Of a stretch of 64,000 nucleotides of DNA, positions 26,671 through 35,570 are shown in pieces. Origin of the DNA: Pseudomonas khavaziana. Its GTDB lineage: Bacteria > Pseudomonadota > Gammaproteobacteria > Pseudomonadales > Pseudomonadaceae. Below the pieces are notes generated by a model. The model had not been told where the DNA came from. It searched no databases and saw only the letters and a program-made list of their open reading frames with translations. Where the stretch lies: positions 456,518 to 520,517 of the forward strand of contig NZ_JAHSTT010000005.1 of assembly GCF_019145205.1 (NCBI RefSeq), given 5' to 3'. Within the stretch, counting starts at the first letter, position 1. Every line of letters starts with the position of its first letter. The position numbers were made by a program, and so were the translations under genes.

Positions 26671-26863
26671 GGATATTCCTCACGCTTGTTTTTAGAAGAG
26701 TCGGAGGCAGTAGCAACAGAATTTCATCGATGCAGAACCAGCGTCTGACGCGCCGTATTCAAGGTTGCCAAGGGCGGATGTTTATGTTCATTATCGCCGC
26801 CTGGCTATGTTCAAGGATTGGGTTGAAGCCTGTTGAATATGGCACTTGAGGTCAACGCGTATT

Positions 26864-27823
26864 ATGGAAACTCCACTTTCCACTTCTGGAAACCTGCCAC
26901 CCAAACCCGGCACTAGACCGCCCCTGCAACTGAGCGGGCTGGACTTCAAACTGCTGCGGGTATTTATGGCCGTGGTCGAAGCCGGTGGTTTCAGTGCCGC
27001 GCAAAACGAACTGAATGTGGGCCTGGCGGCGATCAGCAAACAGATCTCCGACCTTGAAATCCGCATCGGCATGCGCCTGTGTACACGGGGCCGGGAAGGG
27101 TTCGGGCTGACCGAGGAAGGCAAGTTGGTGTATCAAGCGTCCATTGAGTTATTCACCTCGGTGGACAGTTTTCGCGACAAGCTTAGTTCGGCTCAAAATG
27201 AGCTTATTGGCGACCTTAGTGTCGGCGTTATTGATAACACCGTTTCTGACGTTAATTCCCCGCTGATTACCGCTTTGGGTAACTTACATCGCCAATCGCC
27301 AAAAATAAGATTACGCCTGCATGCCTCGCAACTGGACGAAGTTGAACGCGGCGTCGTCGAAGGCCGCCTGATCGTCGGCATCGTCCCCGTGTACCAGCGC
27401 CGCGAAGAATTCGACTACTTCCCGCTCTACGAAGAAAAGGCCCACGCCTACTGCGCCGTAGGGCACCCGCTGTTCACCTCGAGCGACATCACCCCGGACG
27501 TGCTGCGCCAATACGAAGTGGTCAACCATCGCTACGCGATCCACCGCGACAAGCCCAACTTCGTCCACTACGACAGCCAGTGCGCCTCAGCCTCCCAGGT
27601 CGAAGCCGTCGCCATCCTGATCCTTACAGGCCGCTTCATCGGTTTCCTGCCAGAACACTACGCCGCAACGCTGGTAAGGGAAGGGCGCCTGCGCGCACTG
27701 TGCTCGGAGCAGGTTCATCTGGACACCGCTTTCAATCTGATCCTGCGCCACAACGCGCCGAGAAGCCCGATGGTAAAAGCCTTCGCAACAGCCTTGGGCG
27801 TGGACCTCAAAGCTACGACATAG
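26864..27823 (+). CDS. LysR-family transcriptional regulator
   Basis: A 319-residue LTTR. The HTH lies at about residues 28-85 (LRVFMAVVEAGGFSAAQNEL, then LAAISKQISDLEIRIGMRLC). The effector domain ends with a typical LILRHNAPRSPMVKAFATALG. ATG 26864 is preferred to an in-frame TTG at 26846. Divergent from the argH2-ABC operon, with a TATGTTCA direct repeat (26783-26790 and 26806-26813) between them, so it is its likely regulator. Confidence 0.88.
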   Translation: METPLSTSGNLPPKPGTRPPLQLSGLDFKLLRVFMAVVEAGGFSAAQNELNVGLAAISKQISDLEIRIGMRLCTRGREGFGLTEEGKLVYQASIELFTSVDSFRDKLSSAQNELIGDLSVGVIDNTVSDVNSPLITALGNLHRQSPKIRLRLHASQLDEVERGVVEGRLIVGIVPVYQRREEFDYFPLYEEKAHAYCAVGHPLFTSSDITPDVLRQYEVVNHRYAIHRDKPNFVHYDSQCASASQVEAVAILILTGRFIGFLPEHYAATLVREGRLRALCSEQVHLDTAFNLILRHNAPRSPMVKAFATALGVDLKATT

Positions 27824-27846
27824 CTCTCCCGAGCTACACAGGTCAA

Positions 27847-27881
27847 CTGTGGGAGCTGTCGAGCCCCAGCGAGGCTGCGAA
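27847..27881 (+). repeat. Single REP-like unit
   Basis: ACTGTGGGAGCTGTCGAGCC followed by CCAGCGAGGCTGCGAAG resembles the third P. fluorescens REP type (GTGGGAGCTGGCTTGCCAGCG). It lies unpaired between the LysR and HAD genes. Confidence 0.45.
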
Positions 27882-27921
27882 GGGATCGCCTCGGTCCCCC
27901 CGCCAACCCCACCCACCCGCA

Positions 27922-28581
27922 TCACCGCTGCAACCGAGCCCGCCGTTTCTTCTTCGCATGAAAATGCCGAAAATGCGCGTCCTGCGCTGCCGCCAGCAAC
28001 TCCCTATCCCCCCGCGTATCGCCCCAGGCCCTCAGCCGATACTCGCCCAAATCCCCATATACCGCCTCAAGCCGCAGCACCTTGTTCTCACAACGGCAAT
28101 TATTCCCGGTGAGCTTGCCGGTCAACACCCCGTCGACAACCTCAAGCTCAGTCCCGATCAAGCGGATCCCAAGCCGATCTGCAAACGGCTGCAACACCAA
28201 CGCCGGCGACGCCGAACACAGCGTCACCACCGCTCCCGAGCCCAACTCCTGCTCCACCGACAACACCCCCGCCGGGCGCATCAACCGCGCCCAATTGCGC
28301 TGGCAATACTCCTCGGCCTTCTGCTGCACCCACGTCTTCTCCACCCCAGTCATAAAGGTGCGGATCAACTGCGCTTTCAACTCATCCCGGCTGATCTGCC
28401 GCACCAAAAAGCGCAGCCCCGGTACCGCCAGTTTGACCATCCGGCCATAAAACTCACCGGGGCCAAAGGCAAACTTGAGGAAGGGCACGAAACTGTCGTG
28501 GTGGGTGAGGGTGCCGTCGAAGTCAAAGACGGAAAGTACTTTGGCGTCTGCGGGGCCGGCTTCGAGCATGTCTGGGTTCAC
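27922..28581 (-). CDS. HAD-IB family hydrolase (SerB-like)
   Basis: A 219-residue phosphatase. Motif I SVFDFDGTLTHHDSF at about residues 17-30 supplies the nucleophile Asp. Motif II lies in TLCSASPAL, and motif III/IV in LRLEAVYGDLGEYRLRAWGDTRGDRELL. HAD-IB members dephosphorylate small metabolites; the substrate cannot be read off. The start is GTG 28581 with GAGG upstream, or the ATG four codons later. The C-terminal tail is very basic (HFRHFHAKKKRRARLQR). Confidence 0.85.
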   Translation of the reverse strand: MNPDMLEAGPADAKVLSVFDFDGTLTHHDSFVPFLKFAFGPGEFYGRMVKLAVPGLRFLVRQISRDELKAQLIRTFMTGVEKTWVQQKAEEYCQRNWARLMRPAGVLSVEQELGSGAVVTLCSASPALVLQPFADRLGIRLIGTELEVVDGVLTGKLTGNNCRCENKVLRLEAVYGDLGEYRLRAWGDTRGDRELLAAAQDAHFRHFHAKKKRRARLQR

Positions 28582-28641
28582 GGGTTGGCCTCGTTCCTAT
28601 CTAGTATTTTTTGTGCATGCATCAGGTGTGACAGCAGGAGT

Positions 28642-28827
28642 CTACTCCCGTGCCAACCTTCCGATTTTGGCGTAAAGCCCTTCGGTGAAAGCGTCCCGAT
28701 CACTCGACCAGTGACAACGCTGATGGCAGTTGGGGCACAAGGCTACAGCATTGGTGATGCGATCCGAACCCTTCTGGGCCAGGTGCTTGATGTGATGTAC
28801 TTCAAAAAGTGGCAATTCATCGTGCAT
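28642..28827 (-). pseudogene. HNH endonuclease C-terminal remnant
   Basis: The frame encodes only 61 residues but contains the second half of an HNH nuclease: LFEVHHIKHLAQKGSDRITN followed by AVALCPNCHQRCHW. The N-terminal part, including the upstream zinc ligands typical of HNH/McrA proteins, is absent, because the frame begins right at the T-run of the nrdB terminator. I read it as a 5'-truncated gene. An alternative is a minimal HNH peptide expressed by terminator read-through. Confidence 0.7.
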
Positions 28828-28853
28828 AAAAAAGCCCTGAACAAGTCAGGGCT
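28828..28853 (-). terminator. Rho-independent terminator of nrdB
   Basis: An 8-bp stem AGCCCTGA / TCAGGGCT (28833-28840 and 28846-28853) with a 5-nt loop is followed by a T run on the minus strand, 24 bp after the nrdB stop codon. Confidence 0.88.
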
Positions 28854-28877
28854 TCATGGTGTTGCTTGGCTCAGAAA

Positions 28878-30128
28878 TCAATCCCAGCTCAACGCCCCAC
28901 CCGTCTGATACTCAATCACCCGAGTCTCAAAGAAATTCTTTTCTTTCTTCAAGTCCATGATCTCGCTCATCCACGGGAACGGGTTAGTCGTGCCTGGGTA
29001 CTCTTCCTTCAAACCAATCTGCGACAGACGACGGTTGGCGATGAATTTCAAATAGTCCTCCATCATCGCCGCGTTCATGCCCAACACGCCGCGAGGCATG
29101 GTGTCGCGAGCGTACTCGATCTCCAACTGAGTCCCTTGCAGGATCATCTGGGTCGCTTCTTCCTTCATCTCGGCATCCCACAAGTGCGGGTTTTCGATTT
29201 TGATCTGGTTGATCACATCGATACCGAAGTTCAGGTGCATCGACTCGTCGCGCAGGATGTATTGGAACTGCTCGGCCACGCCGGTCATCTTGTTGCGGCG
29301 TCCCATGGACAAAATCTGGGTGAAGCCGCAGTAGAAGAAGATGCCTTCCAGTACGCAGTAGTAGGCGACCAGGTTGCGCAGCAGTTCCTTGTCGGTCTCG
29401 ACCGTGCCGGTTTCGAACTTCGGATCGGAGATCGAGCGGGTGTACTTGAGGCCCCAGGCTGCCTTTTTGGCGACCGATGGAATCTCGTGGTACATGTTGA
29501 AGATCTCGCCTTCATCCATGGCCAGCGATTCGATGCAGTACTGGTAGGCGTGGGTGTGGATCGCCTCTTCGAAGGCCTGGCGCAGGATGTACTGGCGGCA
29601 TTCCGGGTTGGTGATCAGGCGGTAGACGGCCAGCACCAGGTTGTTGGCGACCAACGAGTCGGCGGTGGAGAAGAAGCCGAGGTTGCGCATGACGATGCGG
29701 CGTTCGTCGTCGGTCAGGCCTTCGGGGGTTTTCCACAGGGCGATGTCGGCGGTCATGTTGACCTCTTGCGGCATCCAGTGGTTGGCGCAGCCGTCGAGGT
29801 ACTTCTGCCAGGCCCAGTCGTACTTGAAGGGTACGAGTTGATTGAGGTCGGCGCGGCAGTTGATCATGCGTTTTTCGTCAACAGCGACGCGGGCGGAGGC
29901 GCCTTCAAGTTCGGCGAGGCCTTCGGCGACGTCGAGTTTGTCCAGGGCGGCCTTGGCGCGCACGATGGCGGCCGAATCACTGGCAGTGACGGCGCGGGCT
30001 TCGATGGCGGCGGCGGCGCCGGCACCGTCGAGGCGGTCCATGTTGGCTTCGGTGGCGTGGCCGGCGTTGGCGCCTTTGGCGGCTACTTCGCCTTCTTCTT
30101 CTTTGTCGAATTCGTCCCAGCTCAGCAT
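28878..30128 (-). CDS. nrdB: Class Ia ribonucleotide reductase beta subunit NrdB
   Basis: A 416-residue radical-generating subunit that, with NrdA, reduces ribonucleoside diphosphates. The di-iron-binding helices are visible in [16 protein letters not shown] and [16 protein letters not shown]. Start chosen at ATG 30128 ([11 protein letters not shown]), preceded by AGGAG; a longer frame to 30251 lacks support. The first ~75 residues are an acidic/alanine-rich extension found in Pseudomonas NrdB. No nrdA is present anywhere in the window, although nrdA and nrdB are commonly close together. Confidence 0.93.
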   Translation of the reverse strand: MLSWDEFDKEEEGEVAAKGANAGHATEANMDRLDGAGAAAAIEARAVTASDSAAIVRAKAALDKLDVAEGLAELEGASARVAVDEKRMINCRADLNQLVPFKYDWAWQKYLDGCANHWMPQEVNMTADIALWKTPEGLTDDERRIVMRNLGFFSTADSLVANNLVLAVYRLITNPECRQYILRQAFEEAIHTHAYQYCIESLAMDEGEIFNMYHEIPSVAKKAAWGLKYTRSISDPKFETGTVETDKELLRNLVAYYCVLEGIFFYCGFTQILSMGRRNKMTGVAEQFQYILRDESMHLNFGIDVINQIKIENPHLWDAEMKEEATQMILQGTQLEIEYARDTMPRGVLGMNAAMMEDYLKFIANRRLSQIGLKEEYPGTTNPFPWMSEIMDLKKEKNFFETRVIEYQTGGALSWD

Positions 30129-30528
30129 GACGTGTCGTCTCCTGCGTGAGGGCTCAAAGGTGCCCGTGTGAAACCGGATGGTTGGGTGTTCACACGGCCC
30201 AAAGGCCGCGGTGGATCTTAAGGAATCGTTTGTTGCAGCTAGCGCACGCATTAAACGGAATAGGGCTACGGGTGCTCTGCGTGAGGCTTGAGGGGCGCAG
30301 CAGTAGGTGCGGGATGCCTCAGGTCTGGCTGTTCATCCCTGTGTAAAGGGATATTGCAGGCCCGATTTACCCGCGCATTATAGGGAAAAATTTGGGTTTG
30401 TGTTGTGGCGGATGGTCACTGATCAGAAACAAAAAGGACGCTTTTTAAGCCGGGGTGAGAGTTTACGGGGTGTTGCTGCCGCAAGTTTTTTAGCAACTGG
30501 CACACATCTCCGATTGTCGGCGAATTGC
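30129..30528. other. Intergenic region between nrdB and vapB
   Basis: About 400 bp without a supportable gene. It must hold the minus-strand nrdB promoter. An AT-rich stretch near 30365-30420 (GCGCATTATAGGGAAAAATT) is a candidate region. I could not find a convincing pair of NrdR boxes. Confidence 0.5.
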
Positions 30529-30583
30529 CATATGTCTTGCATAGGCTTCTACGTATCTCTACATTGCATATGTCAGGCATAGG
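30529..30583 (+). promoter_or_regulatory. Direct repeats before vapBC (probable autoregulatory operator)
   Basis: Two 17-bp copies, CATATGTCTTGCATAGG (30529-30545) and CATATGTCAGGCATAGG (30567-30583), differ at two positions and are 38 bp apart. The second ends 13 bp before the vapB ATG. VapB/VapBC complexes typically bind such repeats to repress their own operon. Confidence 0.65.
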
Positions 30584-30596
30584 TAGGAGCTGAATC

Positions 30597-30827
30597 ATGC
30601 GCACAGTCTCGATTTTTAAAAACGGAAAGAACCAGGCTATTCGATTCCCAAACGACATGGCCTATGAGGGAGTCGGCGAACTCGAAATCACCCGCAACGG
30701 AGATACGATTACGTTGCGACCTGTACGACCTAGCTGGGGGTCGTTGCGTGAACTGCCCAAGGCGGACGAAGATTTTCTTCAGGAGCGTCAGGACGTTATT
30801 GGCGATGAAGGCAGGTTCAATCTGTGA
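30597..30827 (+). CDS. vapB: VapB-type antitoxin (AbrB/SpoVT DNA-binding)
   Basis: A 76-residue antitoxin. The N-terminal swapped-hairpin AbrB domain is clear (RTVSIFKNGKNQAIRFPNDM, then GVGELEITRNGDTITLRP). The C-terminal tail (LPKADEDFLQERQD) would occupy the VapC active site. AGGAGC lies upstream of ATG 30597. Its stop overlaps the vapC start (GTGA). It is regulated by the direct repeats upstream by analogy with other vapBC modules. Confidence 0.92.
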   Translation: MRTVSIFKNGKNQAIRFPNDMAYEGVGELEITRNGDTITLRPVRPSWGSLRELPKADEDFLQERQDVIGDEGRFNL

Positions 30828-31237
30828 CGACATACATGCTGGATACCTGCATTTGCTCATTCATCATGCGTGAACGGCCCGAGTGTGTGCTTGAGCGACT
30901 GGCATTGGAGGTCGCGAGGAGCAATCGAATCGTGATTTCGGCCATAACCTATGCCGAAATGCGATATGGACAGATTGGGAAAAAGGCTTCGCCCAAACAC
31001 AAGACGTTAGTCGATGAGTTTGTGAAGCGGCTCGATGAGGTATTGCCTTGGGGCTTGGCAGCGGTGGACGCGACGGTTGAGGTGAAGCGAAGCTTGACTG
31101 GGCAAGGGTCGATCATCGGTCAAAATGACACGGCGATAGCCGGGCATGCAATTGCTGCGGGATGTACGTTGGTAACCAACAACGTCCGGGAATTCAGTCG
31201 TGTAGCGGGGTTGTCTTACGAGGACTGGGTTCACTGA
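30824..31237 (+). CDS. vapC: VapC-type PIN-domain ribonuclease toxin
   Basis: A 137-residue PIN-domain toxin. The acidic site residues are in TYMLDTCICSFIMRERP (first Asp), ITYAEMRYGQ (Glu) and GQNDTAIAGHAIAAG (Asp), with TLVTNNVREFSRVAGL at the end. VapC toxins cut specific RNAs, often initiator tRNA. Translation starts at GTG 30824 overlapping the vapB stop, or at ATG 30836. All catalytic residues are present, so the toxin should be active. Confidence 0.92.
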   Translation: MTTYMLDTCICSFIMRERPECVLERLALEVARSNRIVISAITYAEMRYGQIGKKASPKHKTLVDEFVKRLDEVLPWGLAAVDATVEVKRSLTGQGSIIGQNDTAIAGHAIAAGCTLVTNNVREFSRVAGLSYEDWVH

Positions 31238-31267
31238 AAGATCGGATGGCATCGGTACGGCTGGCGC

Positions 31268-31312
31268 CGCTATCGGGAGCAAGTCGAATCGTCTCACCGC
31301 CCCTCCCACAGT
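31268..31312 (-). repeat. REP arm interrupted by a 16-bp insert
   Basis: CGCTATCGGGAGCAAG is followed by TCGAATCGTCTCACCG and then CCCCTCCCACAG. This is a REP arm of the GTGGGAGGGGGC class split by an extra ~16 bp. No partner arm is adjacent. It lies between vapC and the DUF2790 gene. Confidence 0.5.
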
Positions 31313-31394
31313 TTGATCGCGGGGGTGACAGGAATCGAGCCTTTGCCGCAAGAGCGATTTCTTGCGGCGAATAAGCTTCCAACTTGAATTGCTG

Positions 31395-31664
31395 TTATCC
31401 GTTAGAACAACCATTCCCCATCACGTGATAATTAAGAATATGCCGCTGACCTTGCGAATCTTCATATTCCATCTTCACCGGTACAACTTCGCATACTTCC
31501 GGGATGTTGCTCATGGACACTACTTTGGCCACATCCAAGTGAGTGCTATAGGTGTAGTCCTCAACGATCGGTGCATTCTGGCCAGCCAGCTCAGTCGGGG
31601 CCTCGTCGGCCAGGGCGGCGGTGGCGCACAAGCTGCTGAGGACCATAACTAATAGAGCTTTCAT
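31395..31664 (-). CDS. Secreted DUF2790 protein
   Basis: An 89-residue precursor with a signal peptide (residues 1-19, ending ATAALA). The mature part shows the Pseudomonas DUF2790 pattern: YTYSTHLDVAKVVSM, PEVCEVVPVKMEYEDSQGQR and YHVMGNGCSN, with two conserved cysteines likely forming a disulphide. Members are small periplasmic proteins of unknown function, some copper- or stress-induced. Monocistronic. Confidence 0.88.
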   Translation of the reverse strand: MKALLVMVLSSLCATAALADEAPTELAGQNAPIVEDYTYSTHLDVAKVVSMSNIPEVCEVVPVKMEYEDSQGQRHILNYHVMGNGCSNG

Positions 31665-32061
31665 TTCTTCATTACCTTCTTCAGGGCGAAAGGGGTCACG
31701 GGGCCCTTGTGAGGCCGCGTGTGTAACTTAAAAGTTGGGAAGTTCGGATTAACGTGCCTTCGTGGGGGCTGTTACGTTGTTAATCACAGTGCCTTGGTTG
31801 GCGGAAGTGATTCTAAGCCTGCGCGTTATATTCATATACCCGTGCTTTTGATAAACACCTTTGGCGGTTTTTGTAACAATCGGTCGATCAAAGTTTTTTC
31901 AGTCACCCGCAAAGCGCCACAGGCTGCGGGCCAGAGCGGTAACCCGGCATAGCAGGGCAATTTGTAGGGTCTTGTTACTACCATCGTCGAATGGTTCTAT
32001 AGGCCCACCCCGGCTACAACAGGGGCCATACAACAACAACTATGTCACCGAGGTAAGAAAG
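31665..32061 (+). promoter_or_regulatory. acsA upstream region
   Basis: Nearly 400 bp without a supportable gene. It contains the divergent promoters of the DUF2790 gene and acsA. acsA in Pseudomonas is controlled by the CrbSR/MxtR-ErdR two-component system; I see no site I can assign with confidence. An open frame runs into acsA from 31861 but lacks coding character. Confidence 0.5.
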
Positions 32062-34017
32062 ATGAGTGCGGCTTCCCTGTACCCCGTTCGCCCCGAAGTA
32101 GCAGCCAACACGCTGACCGACGAGGCAACCTACAAGGCCATGTACCAGCAGTCGGTGGTCAACCCCGATGGCTTCTGGCGTGAGCAAGCCAAGCGCCTTG
32201 ACTGGGTCAAGCCTTTCACCGCGGTGAAGCAGACCTCGTTCGACGACCACCATGTCGACATCAAGTGGTTTGCCGATGGCACCTTGAACGTTTCCTACAA
32301 TTGCCTGGACCGTCACCTCGCCGAACGTGGCGACCAGATCGCGATCATCTGGGAGGGCGATGACCCTGCCGAGAGCCGCAATATCACCTACCGCGAGCTG
32401 CATGAAGAAGTCTGCAAGTTCGCCAACGCACTGCGTGGCCAGGATGTGCACCGCGGCGACGTGGTGACTATCTATATGCCGATGATCCCCGAAGCCGTGG
32501 TCGCCATGCTGGCCTGTACCCGCATCGGTGCGATCCACTCGGTGGTGTTCGGCGGTTTTTCCCCGGAAGCCCTGGCCGGTCGCATCATCGACTGTAAGTC
32601 GAAGGTAGTGATCACCGCCGACGAAGGCATCCGCGCCGGTAAGAAGATTCCTCTGAAGGCCAACGTCGACGACGCTCTGACCAACCCGGAAACCAGCAGC
32701 ATCCAGAAGGTCATCGTGTGCAAGCGCACCAATGGTGCGATCAAGTGGAACCAGCATCGCGACATCTGGTATGAAGACCTGATGAAAGTGGCGGGCACCG
32801 TGTGCGCGCCCAAAGAAATGGGCGCCGAAGAAGCGCTGTTCATCCTTTATACATCCGGTTCCACCGGCAAGCCTAAGGGCGTGCAGCACACCACCGGCGG
32901 CTACTTGCTGTATGCAGCCCTGACCCACGAGCGTGTGTTCGACTACCGCCCAGGCGAAATCTACTGGTGCACCGCCGACGTCGGTTGGGTCACCGGCCAC
33001 ACCTATATTGTCTACGGCCCTCTGGCCAATGGCGCGACCACGCTGCTGTTCGAAGGTGTGCCGAACTACCCGGACATCACCCGGGTGGCGAAGATTGTCG
33101 ACAAGCACAAGGTCAATATCCTCTACACCGCTCCGACCGCGATCCGCGCCATGATGGCTTCCGGCACTGCCGCCTGCGAAGGCGCCGACGGCAGCAGCCT
33201 GCGCCTGCTCGGTTCGGTGGGCGAGCCGATCAACCCGGAAGCCTGGGACTGGTACTACAAGAACGTCGGCCAATCCCGTTGCCCGATCGTCGACACCTGG
33301 TGGCAGACCGAAACCGGCGGCAACATGATGAGCCCGCTGCCGGGCGCCCATGCGCTCAAGCCGGGTTCGGCGGCACGCCCGTTCTTTGGCGTGGTGCCGG
33401 CGTTGGTGGATAACCTGGGCAACCTGATCGAAGGCGCCGCCGAAGGCAACCTGGTGATCCTCGATTCGTGGCCGGGCCAGGCGCGTACGCTGTACGGCGA
33501 CCATGACCGCTTCGTCGATACCTATTTCAAGACCTTCCGTGGCATGTACTTCACCGGTGACGGTGCCCGTCGTGACGAGGACGGTTACTACTGGATCACC
33601 GGGCGTGTGGATGACGTGTTGAACGTGTCCGGCCACCGCATGGGCACTGCCGAGATCGAGAGCGCCATGGTCGCCCACCCGAAAGTCGCCGAGGCGGCGG
33701 TGGTGGGTGTGCCGCATGACATCAAGGGGCAGGGCATCTATGTGTACGTCACCCTGATCGGTGGCGAGGAGCCAAGCGAGCAGTTGCGCCTGGAACTGAA
33801 GAACTGGGTGCGCAAGGAAATCGGCCCGATTGCTTCGCCGGATGTGATCCAGTGGGCGCCGGGGCTGCCGAAGACGCGTTCGGGGAAAATCATGCGGCGC
33901 ATCCTGCGCAAGATCGCCACGGCTGAATATGACGGGTTGGGGGATATCTCCACCCTGGCCGATCCAGGGGTGGTGGCGCATTTGATTGAGACGCACAAGA
34001 CCATGAACGTCGCGTAA
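32062..34017 (+). CDS. acsA: Acetyl-CoA synthetase
   Basis: A 651-residue AMP-forming enzyme converting acetate, ATP and CoA to acetyl-CoA. The AMP-binding motif [16 protein letters not shown] is at about residue 263, with [10 protein letters not shown] and the C-terminal [15 protein letters not shown]. The last holds the lysine that acetylation switches off in this family. Length and start (AGGTAAG before ATG 32062) match the family. Monocistronic with a terminator 20 bp after the stop; the next gene on the strand is aotJ, as in P. aeruginosa. Confidence 0.96.
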   Translation: MSAASLYPVRPEVAANTLTDEATYKAMYQQSVVNPDGFWREQAKRLDWVKPFTAVKQTSFDDHHVDIKWFADGTLNVSYNCLDRHLAERGDQIAIIWEGDDPAESRNITYRELHEEVCKFANALRGQDVHRGDVVTIYMPMIPEAVVAMLACTRIGAIHSVVFGGFSPEALAGRIIDCKSKVVITADEGIRAGKKIPLKANVDDALTNPETSSIQKVIVCKRTNGAIKWNQHRDIWYEDLMKVAGTVCAPKEMGAEEALFILYTSGSTGKPKGVQHTTGGYLLYAALTHERVFDYRPGEIYWCTADVGWVTGHTYIVYGPLANGATTLLFEGVPNYPDITRVAKIVDKHKVNILYTAPTAIRAMMASGTAACEGADGSSLRLLGSVGEPINPEAWDWYYKNVGQSRCPIVDTWWQTETGGNMMSPLPGAHALKPGSAARPFFGVVPALVDNLGNLIEGAAEGNLVILDSWPGQARTLYGDHDRFVDTYFKTFRGMYFTGDGARRDEDGYYWITGRVDDVLNVSGHRMGTAEIESAMVAHPKVAEAAVVGVPHDIKGQGIYVYVTLIGGEEPSEQLRLELKNWVRKEIGPIASPDVIQWAPGLPKTRSGKIMRRILRKIATAEYDGLGDISTLADPGVVAHLIETHKTMNVA

Positions 34018-34036
34018 GGCGTAGTTGGTGGGACAC

Positions 34037-34072
34037 AGCCCCATTCGGTGTGAGCCGGGTGGGGCTTTTTAA
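34037..34072 (+). terminator. Rho-independent terminator of acsA
   Basis: A 12-bp stem with two G-U pairs, AGCCCCATTCGG / CCGGGTGGGGCT, has a 6-nt loop and is followed by TTTTTAA. It begins 20 bp after the acsA stop. Confidence 0.85.
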
Positions 34073-34099
34073 TGAGGTCTTGAAACTAACAAGAAACCA

Positions 34100-34184
34100 A
34101 TGTGGGCTTGCTCCCGATTGCGGTGGGTCAGTGCCAGATATACCGGCTGACCCGCCGCTATCGGGAGCAAGCCCCCTCCCACAT
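34100..34184. repeat. REPIN with a shortened left arm
   Basis: The left arm TGTGGGCTTGCTCCCGATTG lacks the AGGGG block present in the right arm (AGCCCCCTCCCACA at 34169-34182), so the hairpin is asymmetric. It lies between acsA and aotJ. Confidence 0.75.
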
Positions 34185-34520
34185 TTGGATTGCACTCCAT
34201 GGCGAGCGTTGATGACGCATAACCACCAAACCAATAAATATCGATTTCCACGGTAGGACGTTTCAGAATGTTACCGCCAGGCGCAAATGTGTAACCCCCC
34301 GGCCAAACCTGGGGCATTGCACCACGCCTGCGCTCCTAAAAACCGCGCTTTAGACACCCCAATAAATAAGATTAAACGCCACACTTGCCGTGCCAGAAGG
34401 GTTTGCGAATAATAGGCCCGCAATTTGCAGTACCAATGGGTTTAATATCTTTTGTCTCTGCACAAAATCCAGAGGCTGTCAATGAGCTGGAACCGCTTTC
34501 TCAGTGCTTCTGTAAATAGT
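34185..34520. other. Upstream region of the aot operon
   Basis: No convincing gene. A short open frame (34452-34697) runs into aotJ but has shifted, arginine-rich composition typical of a shadow. The stretch before the ArgR half-site at 34521 (AT-rich around 34360-34460) probably holds the aotJ promoter. Confidence 0.5.
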
Positions 34521-34536
34521 TGTCGCATTGAGGAAA
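34521..34536 (+). promoter_or_regulatory. ArgR half-site upstream of aotJ
   Basis: TGTCGC-ATTGAGGA-AA fits the P. aeruginosa ArgR half-site TGTCGC-N8-AA exactly. It is about 160 bp before the aotJ start. A second copy at the expected 21-bp phase is weak. Confidence 0.65.
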
Positions 34537-34693
34537 TATCGGCTTCCGGCCTGTCGTTAGAATGCCGATCACTCGCTCGTCGTCGCAGGTGTCGCCCGCG
34601 CAGGACGCAGCACCGCTATTCGGTTACACCTTCGCCGCATCGTGGGCCATGGCTCATACTGCTGTTTTTGCCCTATACCGATGGAGTCCCAAG

Positions 34694-35479
34694 ATGAAGA
34701 AACTCGTGCTGTTGGGCGCCCTGGCGCTGTCCGTGCTGTCCATGCAGGCTTTCGCCGAAGGCAAGCCACTGAAAATTGGTATCGAAGCGGCTTACCCTCC
34801 GTTTGCCTCGAAGGCGCCGGATGGCAGCATCGTCGGTTTTGACTACGACATCGGCAACGCGCTGTGCAAGCAGATGGACGTGAAATGCACCTGGGTCGAG
34901 CAGGAATTCGATGGCCTGATCCCGGCGCTGAAAGTGCGCAAGATCGACGCAATCCTGTCGTCCATGTCCATCACTGATGACCGCAAGAAGTCTGTGGACT
35001 TCACTACCCGCTACTACCTGTCCCCAGCGCGCCTGGTGATGAAGGAAGGCACCACCGTCAGCGACAGCCTGGATGAATTGAAGGGCAAGAAGATCGGTGT
35101 GCAGCGCGGTTCCATCCACGACCGTTTCGCCCGTGAAGTCCTGGCGCCAAAAGGTGCGGATATCAAGGGTTACAGCACCCAGAACGAAATCTACCTGGAC
35201 GTTGCTGCCGGTCGTCTTGACGGTACCGTGGCTGACGCTACCTTGCTGCAGGACGGTTTCCTGAAAACCGACGCCGGCAAAGGCTACGCGTTTGTAGGCC
35301 CGTCGTTCACCGAAGCCAAATACTTCGGCGACGGTATTGGTATCGCCGTGCGTAAAGGCGACAAGGAAAACCTTGAGCGTATCAACGCAGCGATTGCCGC
35401 GATCCGCGCCAACGGCGAATACAAGAAAATCCAGGACAAGTACTTCGATTTCGATATTTACGGTGCTGATGCCAAGTAA
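34694..35479 (+). CDS. aotJ: Arginine/ornithine ABC transporter substrate-binding protein AotJ
   Basis: A 261-residue periplasmic binding protein for arginine and ornithine. A signal peptide (residues 1-21, ending SMQAFA) is followed by [20 protein letters not shown] and [20 protein letters not shown], typical of LAO/AotJ proteins, and [23 protein letters not shown] 34694 has GGAG seven bases upstream. It is first in the aot operon, downstream of acsA as in P. aeruginosa, and has an ArgR half-site in its leader. A strong stem-loop with a T run follows it. Confidence 0.93.
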   Translation: MKKLVLLGALALSVLSMQAFAEGKPLKIGIEAAYPPFASKAPDGSIVGFDYDIGNALCKQMDVKCTWVEQEFDGLIPALKVRKIDAILSSMSITDDRKKSVDFTTRYYLSPARLVMKEGTTVSDSLDELKGKKIGVQRGSIHDRFAREVLAPKGADIKGYSTQNEIYLDVAAGRLDGTVADATLLQDGFLKTDAGKGYAFVGPSFTEAKYFGDGIGIAVRKGDKENLERINAAIAAIRANGEYKKIQDKYFDFDIYGADAK

Positions 35480-35500
35480 ATAGTCGCAGCTGTCTGTCCG

Positions 35501-35544
35501 AAATGGCGCAAGCAACAGTCATCCTGAAGTTTGCGCCATTTTTT
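35501..35544 (+). terminator. Intercistronic stem-loop between aotJ and aotQ
   Basis: A perfect 11-bp stem AAATGGCGCAA / TTGCGCCATTT (35501-35511, 35531-35541) with a 19-nt loop is followed by a T run (35539-35544). It should partly terminate transcription after aotJ or protect the aotJ message end, giving excess binding protein over permease. Confidence 0.8.
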
Positions 35545-35570
35545 CATCCCCCTTTTCGAGGACCTGAATC

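Noticed and set aside
28582..28641. Continuation of the HNH gene or fusion with the HAD gene.
   Set aside because: Stop codons separate the frames, and the HAD gene has its own GTG start with a ribosome-binding site.
28866..30149. 427-codon frame antisense to nrdB.
   Set aside because: A shadow of the certain nrdB gene; low-complexity composition and no ribosome-binding site.
32014..34044. Very long open frame antisense to acsA (over 670 codons).
   Set aside because: It mirrors acsA codon structure in a GC-rich genome, is His/Val/Gly rich without domains, and acsA itself is certain.
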